A stretch of 64,000 bases of DNA from Pseudomonas taetrolens (GTDB lineage: Bacteria > Pseudomonadota > Gammaproteobacteria > Pseudomonadales > Pseudomonadaceae), in assembly GCF_900475285.1 (NCBI RefSeq), contig NZ_LS483370.1:248001-312000 (forward strand), given 5' to 3'. This document shows, in pieces, positions 56,796-64,000 of this stretch. The notes under the pieces were generated by a model that saw nothing but the letters and a program-made list of their open reading frames with translations, was not told the DNA's origin and searched no databases. The position numbers and the translations under genes are program-made. Every line of letters begins with the position of its first letter. Within the stretch, counting starts at the first letter, position 1.

Positions 56796-58853
56796 ATGAC
56801 CACAGCACATACCGCTAAACCATTGGAAGGGTCGCGCAGTCGTTCGCAGATCATTGTGCTTTTTATCGCCTTGATCGTGTTCATCATGCTGTTGTTCGCC
56901 AACTTCGCTTATATCAACACCCAATCCAATTACGACAAGCAGTACATCAGCCACGCGGGCGAGTTGCGCGTCCTGTCCCAGCGTATCGCCAAAAACGCCA
57001 CTGAAGCTGCTGCCGGCAAAGCGGCTGCCTTCAAGTTGCTCAGCGATGCGCGTAACGATTTCAGCCAGCGCTGGGGGTACTTGAAAAAAGGCGACCCGGC
57101 CACTGGACTGCCCGTGGCGCCACCCGCAGTCCACCAGGAAATGAAGGCCGTTCAGCGTGACTGGGAACAGCTGCTGAACAGCGTCAATGCCATTCTGGCC
57201 AGCGAACAAACCGTGCTGTCGCTGCATCAGGTGGCGGCGACACTGGCCGAAACCGTGCCTCAGCTGCAAATCGAGTACGAAAAGGTCGTCGAAATACTCT
57301 TGCAGCGTGGCGCCCCTGCCGACCAGGTGGCGCTGGCACAGCGTCAGTCACTGTTGGCTGAACGAATACTGGGGGCGGTCAATACGGTACTGGCCGGCGA
57401 TGAAAATGCGGCACAAGCGGCTGGCACTTTTGGTCGCGACGCCCTGCGCTTCGGGCAAGTGCTCAACGGTATGCTGGAGGGCAATTCCGAACTGCGTATT
57501 CCCCGGGTTGCAGACCAGGATGCCCGGGCCCGGTTGCTGGAGATCTCCGAGCTGTTCCAGTTTGTCTCCGGGTCGGTGGACGAGATCCTTGAAACTTCGC
57601 CGCAACTGTTTCAGGTACGGGAAGCCGCCAACACCATTTTCAGTCTGTCGCAAACGCTGCTCGACGAAGCCTCGACACTGGCCAACGGTTTCGAAAACCT
57701 TGCCAGCGGGCGTTCGCTGGAAATCATCGGTGGCTATGTGCTGGGTTTGCTGGCGCTGGCGTCCATCATCCTTATCGGGCTGGTAATGGTTCGCGAAACT
57801 AATCGTCAGTTGCGTGAGACCGCCGAAAAGAACGAGCGCAATCAAAACGCGATCATGCGCTTGCTGGACGAAATCGAAGACCTGGCGGACGGCGACCTGA
57901 CGGTCACGGCGTCCGTCACCGAGGACTTCACGGGCACCATTGCCGACTCCATCAACTATTCCATCGACCAACTGCGCGAGCTGGTGGCGACCATCAACCT
58001 CACGGCCGGACAAGTGGCCGCTGCGGTGCAGGAGACGCAAGCCACCGCCATGCAATTGGCCGAAGCTTCAGAGCATCAGGCCCAGCAAATTGCCGAGGCC
58101 TCCGGCGCTGTCCAGCAAATGGCTGACTCCATCGACCAGGTATCGGCCAACGCCTCCGAGTCGTCGGCGGTGGCGGAGCGCTCCGTGGCCATTGCCAACA
58201 AAGGCAACGAAGTGGTGCACAACACCATTCACGGCATGGATAACATTCGAGACCAGATTCAGGACACCGCCAAGCGTATCAAGCGATTGGGCGAGTCTTC
58301 GCAGGAGATCGGCGACATAGTCAGTTTGATCGACGACATTGCTGATCAAACCAATATTCTGGCCCTCAACGCAGCGATCCAGGCCTCCATGGCGGGAGAT
58401 GCCGGACGCGGTTTTGCGGTGGTGGCCGACGAGGTTCAGCGCTTGGCTGAGCGCTCGTCAGCCGCCACACGGCAAATCGAAACGCTGGTGCGGGCGATCC
58501 AGGCTGATACCAACGAGGCGGTGATCTCCATGGAACAGACCACCACCGAAGTGGTGCGTGGTGCCCGCCTGGCTCATGACGCCGGGGTGGCGCTGGAAGA
58601 GATCGAAGGGGTGTCGCAGAATCTGGCCGACCTGATCCAGCGCATCTCCAATGCCGCGCAGCAGCAAACGAGTTCGGCGGCGCAGATTTCCCTGACCATG
58701 AACGTCATTCAGCAAATCACCACCCAAACCTCGTCTGGCTCCACGGCTACCGCAGATAGCATTGGCAACCTGGCCAAAATGGCCAGCCAGCTGCGGCGTT
58801 CGGTGTCTGGCTTCACCTTGCCTGCCACGCAAAAAACGCGTGAACCTCAGTAG
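56796..58853 (+). CDS. pilJ: Type IV pilus methyl-accepting chemotaxis-like receptor
   Basis: Receptor of 685 residues. First span [19 protein letters not shown], then a helical periplasmic region with two PilJ-type units (each near [15 protein letters not shown] or [10 protein letters not shown]), a second span around [23 protein letters not shown], a HAMP region and the signalling domain [42 protein letters not shown] 56796 follows an in-frame TTG. It senses pilus or surface contact and feeds ChpA. Notably no pilK methyltransferase follows. Confidence 0.97.
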   Translation: MTTAHTAKPLEGSRSRSQIIVLFIALIVFIMLLFANFAYINTQSNYDKQYISHAGELRVLSQRIAKNATEAAAGKAAAFKLLSDARNDFSQRWGYLKKGDPATGLPVAPPAVHQEMKAVQRDWEQLLNSVNAILASEQTVLSLHQVAATLAETVPQLQIEYEKVVEILLQRGAPADQVALAQRQSLLAERILGAVNTVLAGDENAAQAAGTFGRDALRFGQVLNGMLEGNSELRIPRVADQDARARLLEISELFQFVSGSVDEILETSPQLFQVREAANTIFSLSQTLLDEASTLANGFENLASGRSLEIIGGYVLGLLALASIILIGLVMVRETNRQLRETAEKNERNQNAIMRLLDEIEDLADGDLTVTASVTEDFTGTIADSINYSIDQLRELVATINLTAGQVAAAVQETQATAMQLAEASEHQAQQIAEASGAVQQMADSIDQVSANASESSAVAERSVAIANKGNEVVHNTIHGMDNIRDQIQDTAKRIKRLGESSQEIGDIVSLIDDIADQTNILALNAAIQASMAGDAGRGFAVVADEVQRLAERSSAATRQIETLVRAIQADTNEAVISMEQTTTEVVRGARLAHDAGVALEEIEGVSQNLADLIQRISNAAQQQTSSAAQISLTMNVIQQITTQTSSGSTATADSIGNLAKMASQLRRSVSGFTLPATQKTREPQ

Positions 58854-58880
58854 TGCGGCGCAATTCTGACTGGAGTTGTT

Positions 58881-61800
58881 ATGGTTGATCGGCACGACTA
58901 CGTGGCCCTCGAATGGGTCAAAGGCGAGATTGCCGAAACCCTGATACAGGCGCGTGTGGCGCTGGATGGCTACGCGTTGCAACCTGCGCCCGATGTGTTG
59001 GCACAGTGTCTGGCATGCATCCATCAGGTGCATGGCAGTTTGCTGATGGTGGAGTTCTACGGCGCGGCATTGCTGGCTGAAGAAATGGAGCAGTTGGTGA
59101 TCGCCCTGCAACAGGGAAGAGTGCCTCATCTCGATGAAGCGTTGCGTTTGTTGCAGCAAGCCTTCAACCAGTTGCCGTTGTACCTCGATCGGGCGCACAG
59201 CGCGCGTCGGGACTGGCCGCTGGTGGTGCTGCCATTGCTCAACGACCTGCGCACCGCGCGTGGCGAAACGCTGCTCTCGGAAACCAGCCTGTTCAGCCCG
59301 CCGTTGCAGGTGTTGCCCGAGCTGGATCAGGTTGCTCTGGCTCGCTTGATCATGCCCGAGTGGCCGCGTCATTTGCGTGCCCTGCGCCATACGCTGAACA
59401 ACGCGTTGCAAGGGTTGCTGCAAGACGAAGACGTGCAGGCCAACCTGGAACTGATGGCGGGTGTGTTCGCGCAATTGCAGAGCGTGTGCCAGGGCTCGCC
59501 GCTCAATGCCTTGTGGAAAATCGCTTCGGCGCTGGTCGATGGCATGCTCCGGGGGCGGGTGGCCAACAGCCCGGCGCTGCGCAGTTTGTTCAAGGAGGCG
59601 GACACCGAACTCAGGCGTCTGCTGGAGCAGGGGATCGATGGCGTTAACCAGCCGGCACCCGAAGAGTTGCTCACCAGTTTGCTGTTTTATATTGCCAAGG
59701 CTGAGCAGCCGACTTCAAAGATGCTCACGCTGAAAAACCACTATGAACTGGATGAGGCCATGCCCGACGCGGCGATGGTCGATGAAGAGCGTGCGCGCCT
59801 GGCCGGCCCTGATCGAGACGCGATGCGCTCAGTGGTGGCGGCCTTGTGCGAAGAGCTGGTGCGGGTCAAGGAACGTCTCGACCTGTTTGTACGCAGTAAC
59901 CGCTCCCACGTTTCGCAGCTCAGCAGCCTGATGGCGCCACTGCGTCAGATCGCCGACACCCTGGCCGTTTTGGGGTTTGGCCAGCCACGCAAGGTCATCA
60001 TCGATCAGTTGGCCGTGGTGCAAGGGCTGGCCCAGGGGCAGCGTGAACCCACCGATGCGGTATTGATGGATGTGGCTGCTGCGCTGCTGTACGTCGAGGC
60101 GACGCTGGCCGGGATGGTGGGCAGCGTTGAAGCGTCACAGCGAGAAGAGAGCCGGCTGCCCACCACCGACCTGATGCAGATCCATCAATTAGTGATCAAA
60201 GAGGCGCGTATCGTTCTCGATGAGGTCAAAGACCTGATCACCGACTACGTGGAGACAGGTTTCGACCGCCAGTTTTTGCAGCCATTACCCGAAATGCTGA
60301 CGCAAATCCGTGGCGCTCTGGCCATGATCCCGTTGGGCCGTGCCGCCAGTTTGCTGCAAGTCTTCAATGATTACCTAGGTGAGCATGTATTGCCGAGCAG
60401 GGATCCGCCCCCGGCGCCGCAGCTGGACCATCTCGCTGATGTGCTGATCAGCCTTGAGTACTATCTTGAGCGCCTCGCGCAGGATCCGGGCGCGGCAGGT
60501 GAGCGCGTGCTGGATCGGGCCGAAGACAGCCTGATTGAGTTGGGTTATGCCCCGGCCGAGCGTCAGGTGCCGTTGCTGGATGACAGGCTCAGCTCCGTCG
60601 AAGTGCAGGCGATGCGGGGCTTACAGGCGCTGGACGACCCTGAGGTGATGCAAAGTCTGGCCGATGTATTGGCCAGCCCATTGTCGACGCTGAACCCGCC
60701 GGCATTGCATCTCCCCAGCAGTTTGTTGCCGCCTCCGGTGGATGAAGAGCCGGTGGATGAAGAACTGTTGGAGGTCTTTCTGGAAGAGACCGATGAGGTG
60801 CTGATCGCCTTGCATGACGCCTTGCCGCAATGGATCGCCAACCCGGCCGACAGCGTAGCGCTGGCGCAACTGCGCCGGGGATTTCACACCCTCAAGGGCA
60901 GTGGACGTATGGTTCGGGCGCTGGTGTTGGGTGAACTGGCATGGGCTGTCGAGAACCTGTTGAATCGGGTGATTGAGCGCAATGTTGCGCCTGGACCAGA
61001 GATTTACCAGTTTTTGGATGACGTACTGGCGAGGCTGCCGGGGCTGATTCAGGAATTTGCCGATCGCTGCCAGCGTCAGCACAAAGACGTCGATCAACTG
61101 GCCGCGCTCGCCCACCTGCTATCCAAGGGCGAGTCCCCGCCGCTCTTGATCGCTCAGGACAGCCCGAGACTTGACCCGCAGTTGCTGGAGATCTTCCGTC
61201 AGGAGGCGCAAACCCATCTCGAACGCCTAGATCGCTTTCTTGATCAGGCCCGAGAACAACTGCCGCTGTATGCCAGCGATGAGCTGCAGCTTGCCGTGCA
61301 CACACTCAAAGGCAGCGCCTACATGGCCGGTGTGTTGCGCATGGCCGAACTGGCCGTGCCGCTGGACCTTCTGGTACGGGAATACAAGGCGCACCACCTT
61401 GGTCTGGAGCTGGATGAAATCGAGCTGTTGTCTGAGGCCGAGACGTTGCTGCACCGGGGCCTTGAACAGCTCGACAATGATCCGCTGGCCGATATTCATG
61501 GCGCTGGCGACTTGATCGATCGCCTTGAGCAGCAGGTTGCACGGCGTCTTGAGACGTTGCTCGATACGCCCGACAGCACTGTTAAACGCCAGCGTGATCC
61601 GCAGCGTATTGCCGAGTTTTTGAGCGAAAGCATGGACACTCTGTTTGACGCTGAAGACACGCTGCGCAACTGGCGCCAGAATCCCCACGAGCGGGACGGG
61701 CTCGACACCTTGCTCGACCAGTTGACCACCTTGGCCGAGTCTGCGCACCTGCTGGACTTGCAGCCCATCGATAGCCTGTGCGAGGCCTTGCTCGACCTGT

Positions 61801-64000
61801 ATGGCGCCGTTGAAGAAAGCAGCCTGGCGGTCAGCGAACGGTTCTTCCATCAGGCAGACACCGCCCAGGAAGCGTTGATCAACATGCTCGATCAACTGGC
61901 GGCCGGGCAGGAAATTACTCCGCAACCGACGCTTGTCCAGGCCTTGCACGCTCTGTTGCACGAAGGACTGGCACCGGATGCCACGGGCTTGATTCGCCGC
62001 GAAGGCGGGCAAACCCTTGACATCACCGAATTGGGCAGCGCCACCCGGCAGTTGGGGTCGAGCCTGCCTGGCATCGAGCCGTCGGCCATCCCGGGTGCCG
62101 ATGCCGAGCCGCCGACAGCCCCGGGTGGCGAACAGGAGCTGCTGGAAATCTTCCTTGAGGAAGCGTTCGATATCCTCGAGAGCTCGGGCACCGCCTTGTT
62201 GCGCTGGCAGGCCGATCCGCAGGGTCATCTTGAAGTCGAGAACCTGCTGCGCGATTTGCACACCCTCAAAGGCAGCGCGCGCATGATCGAAGTCGCCGCT
62301 ATCGGTGATTTTGCCCACGAACTGGAAACCCTCTTCGAGGATATTTCTGTCGGGTTGCTCGCGCCGAGTGCCGAGCTGTTCGCGTTGTTTCAGCGTTGCC
62401 ATGACCAGTTGGCGCAGATGCTCGATGCTTTGCGCAGCGCTCAGCCGGTGCCTGCTCCGCAAGCTCTGATCGAACGCATTCGCCAGATTGAACGCAGTGC
62501 TCGCACAACCGTGCAGCCACCCGCGCCGGCCAAGCCTGAGCTTGTGCTGCCCGAGGCTGAGCGCACGGGGCTGGACACGATCAAGGTACCAGCCGAGCTG
62601 CTGGAAGACCTGGTCAACCTGGCGGGTGAAACGTCAATCACCCGCGGGCGTATTGAGCAGCAGGTCAATGACGGCAAGATCGCCCTTAACGAAATGCAGA
62701 CCACCCTTGAGCGGATGCACGACCAGTTGCGTCGACTCGACACCGAAACCCAGGGCCGAATCCACAGTCGTCAGCATATTGAAGCCGACGGGATGGCCTA
62801 CGATGAATTTGATCCGCTGGAAATGGACCGCCATTCCCAGCTGCAGCAATTGTCCCGCGCACTGTTTGAGTCGGCGTCGGATTTGCTCGACCTCAAGGCC
62901 ACGTTGGCGGCCCGTAACCGGGACGCACAGAGCCTGCTGCAAAAGCAGGCGCGGGTGAATACCCAGCTGCAAGAAGGCCTGATGGGGACACGCATGGTGC
63001 CGTTCGAGCGCGTGCTGCCGCGCCTCAAGCGCACGGTGCGCCAAGTGGCCAGCGAGCTGGGCAAACAGGTCGAGTTCAGCGTCATTAATGCCGAAGCCGA
63101 AATTGACCGCAATGTGCTGGAACGCATGGTGGCGCCGCTCGAACACATGTTGCGTAATGCCGTTGACCACGGTCTTGAGCCGGCCAGTGTGCGCCAGGCC
63201 AGTGGCAAACCCGAGCAAGGGATGATCAGCCTGGAGTTGTCCAACGAAGGCGGCGACGTGGTGTTCGACATGCATGACGATGGCGCCGGCGTGCCGCTTG
63301 AAGCGGTGCGGCGCAAAGCCATCCTGCGCGGCCTGCTGGACCCCGATACCCCGATCAGCGATCACGAAGTCTTGCAGTTCATTTTGCAACCAGGGTTCTC
63401 GACGGCAGAAAAAATCACTCAGATTTCCGGGCGTGGGGTCGGCATGGACGTGGTCCATGAAGAGGTGCGGCTGCTGGGCGGCAGCATGACCATCGATTCG
63501 GTAGCCGGGCAGGGCGTGCACTTTCAGATCCGCCTGCCGTTCAGTGTTTCGCTCAACCGCGCCCTGATGGTGCAATGCGCCGACGAGCAATACGCCATCG
63601 CCCTCAATACCGTCGAAGGCATCGTACGGGTGATGCCCGATGAGCTGGAAGGCTATTACCAGCTCAACCCGCCGCTGTACCACTACGGCGGGCAAGCCTA
63701 CGAACTGCGCTACCTGGGTGAGCTGCTGCAAACCGTGGGCAAACCCAGGCTGGAAGGCGAAAGCCATTCGCTGCCGGTGCTGCTGGTGCATTGCCAGGAT
63801 CAGCGTGTGGCGCTGCAGGTCGATGCGCTGGCCGGTTCGCGAGAGATCGTGGTCAAAAGCCTCGGCCCACAATTTGCCGGGGTACAAGGGTTGTCGGGCG
63901 CGACCATTCTGGGAGACGGGCGGGTGGTGTTGATCCTCGACCTGCTCGCCTACATTCGTGCCCATCAGGCGCGACAGCCATTACAGAGGGACCGGCATGA
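58881..64000 (+). CDS. chpA: Hybrid chemosensory histidine kinase ChpA, 3' end outside window
   Basis: CheA-type kinase, 1706 codons visible with no stop, so it continues to the right. An N-terminal degenerate phosphotransfer domain carries H48 (IHQVHGSL). Three canonical HTLKGS phosphotransfer sites are at H669, H807 and H1127. The kinase core follows: dimerisation around 1239 (LLEDLVNLAGETSITRGRIE), ATPase N box near 1420 (LEHMLRNAVDHGLE), DMHDDGAGV and GRGVGMDVV, then a CheW-like domain from about 1554 to the edge. A receiver domain is expected downstream. ATG 58881 is 27 bases after pilJ. By position, the CheW domain arrives several hundred residues earlier than in P. aeruginosa ChpA (2472 residues). 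Confidence 0.95.
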   Translation, partial: MVDRHDYVALEWVKGEIAETLIQARVALDGYALQPAPDVLAQCLACIHQVHGSLLMVEFYGAALLAEEMEQLVIALQQGRVPHLDEALRLLQQAFNQLPLYLDRAHSARRDWPLVVLPLLNDLRTARGETLLSETSLFSPPLQVLPELDQVALARLIMPEWPRHLRALRHTLNNALQGLLQDEDVQANLELMAGVFAQLQSVCQGSPLNALWKIASALVDGMLRGRVANSPALRSLFKEADTELRRLLEQGIDGVNQPAPEELLTSLLFYIAKAEQPTSKMLTLKNHYELDEAMPDAAMVDEERARLAGPDRDAMRSVVAALCEELVRVKERLDLFVRSNRSHVSQLSSLMAPLRQIADTLAVLGFGQPRKVIIDQLAVVQGLAQGQREPTDAVLMDVAAALLYVEATLAGMVGSVEASQREESRLPTTDLMQIHQLVIKEARIVLDEVKDLITDYVETGFDRQFLQPLPEMLTQIRGALAMIPLGRAASLLQVFNDYLGEHVLPSRDPPPAPQLDHLADVLISLEYYLERLAQDPGAAGERVLDRAEDSLIELGYAPAERQVPLLDDRLSSVEVQAMRGLQALDDPEVMQSLADVLASPLSTLNPPALHLPSSLLPPPVDEEPVDEELLEVFLEETDEVLIALHDALPQWIANPADSVALAQLRRGFHTLKGSGRMVRALVLGELAWAVENLLNRVIERNVAPGPEIYQFLDDVLARLPGLIQEFADRCQRQHKDVDQLAALAHLLSKGESPPLLIAQDSPRLDPQLLEIFRQEAQTHLERLDRFLDQAREQLPLYASDELQLAVHTLKGSAYMAGVLRMAELAVPLDLLVREYKAHHLGLELDEIELLSEAETLLHRGLEQLDNDPLADIHGAGDLIDRLEQQVARRLETLLDTPDSTVKRQRDPQRIAEFLSESMDTLFDAEDTLRNWRQNPHERDGLDTLLDQLTTLAESAHLLDLQPIDSLCEALLDLYGAVEESSLAVSERFFHQADTAQEALINMLDQLAAGQEITPQPTLVQALHALLHEGLAPDATGLIRREGGQTLDITELGSATRQLGSSLPGIEPSAIPGADAEPPTAPGGEQELLEIFLEEAFDILESSGTALLRWQADPQGHLEVENLLRDLHTLKGSARMIEVAAIGDFAHELETLFEDISVGLLAPSAELFALFQRCHDQLAQMLDALRSAQPVPAPQALIERIRQIERSARTTVQPPAPAKPELVLPEAERTGLDTIKVPAELLEDLVNLAGETSITRGRIEQQVNDGKIALNEMQTTLERMHDQLRRLDTETQGRIHSRQHIEADGMAYDEFDPLEMDRHSQLQQLSRALFESASDLLDLKATLAARNRDAQSLLQKQARVNTQLQEGLMGTRMVPFERVLPRLKRTVRQVASELGKQVEFSVINAEAEIDRNVLERMVAPLEHMLRNAVDHGLEPASVRQASGKPEQGMISLELSNEGGDVVFDMHDDGAGVPLEAVRRKAILRGLLDPDTPISDHEVLQFILQPGFSTAEKITQISGRGVGMDVVHEEVRLLGGSMTIDSVAGQGVHFQIRLPFSVSLNRALMVQCADEQYAIALNTVEGIVRVMPDELEGYYQLNPPLYHYGGQAYELRYLGELLQTVGKPRLEGESHSLPVLLVHCQDQRVALQVDALAGSREIVVKSLGPQFAGVQGLSGATILGDGRVVLILDLLAYIRAHQARQPLQRDRH

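Overview
The window looks like chromosomal DNA of a Pseudomonas of the fluorescens type. The evidence is the protein content and, above all, the gene order. From mutM onward the order closely follows what I remember of the P. aeruginosa PA0357-PA0413 stretch: mutM, fdx, coaD, the GMC/aldehyde dehydrogenase operon, rsmD, the M16 pair, ftsYEX, rpoH, mtgA, thiSG, trmB, hemW, rdgB, metXW, proC, pilT, pyrRBC', algH, gshB, pilGHIJ, chpA. Dispersed palindromic repeats of two families punctuate the intergenic spaces. No rRNA, tRNA, CRISPR array, insertion sequence or prophage was seen.

Layout. 1-3868 is the end of a phosphonate (2-aminoethylphosphonate) uptake cluster with an associated FAD oxidoreductase. 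3915-6663 is a GTPase/membrane-protein pair of unknown function (DUF3482/DUF2868). Then come folA, the cystine carrier tcyP, phosphorylcholine phosphatase pchP and ilvD. 12116-15518 is a lower-GC accessory island on the minus strand: a 23-residue peptide gene, a SagB-like flavin dehydrogenase, an AurF-like diiron oxygenase and an MFS exporter, all apparently co-transcribed. 15817-20646 holds a DUF4153 membrane protein, rlmI, mutM, a ferredoxin and coaD. 20762-25279 is an alcohol/aldehyde oxidation operon with a divergent TetR regulator and a palindrome placed inside the operon promoter. 25310-31767 carries a sulfurtransferase, an AraC regulator, a YheT hydrolase, rsmD and two M16 peptidase-like proteins. 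32123-36216 is the ftsY-ftsE-ftsX-rpoH block. 36302-46428 is housekeeping (cell wall, thiamine, tRNA modification, haem, methionine, proline, PLP homeostasis). 46485-48874 has pilT, an NlpC/P60 hydrolase and a TM2 protein. 48978-55011 is the pyrimidine cluster pyrR-pyrB-pyrC', ruvX, algH, a TonB and gshB. 55366-64000 is the Chp/Pil chemosensory system, with chpA running off the right edge.

The best candidate for an undescribed system is the 12116-15518 island. It has the shape of a minimal ribosomal-peptide (RiPP) pathway: tiny precursor gene, hairpin after it, two redox tailoring enzymes translationally coupled by stop/start overlaps, and an exporter. It lacks the YcaO/cyclodehydratase partner that normally accompanies SagB enzymes. 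A second group of observations concerns the type IV pilus system: PilT is shorter than usual, pilU does not follow it, pilK is missing between pilJ and chpA, and ChpA appears shorter than the P. aeruginosa protein.
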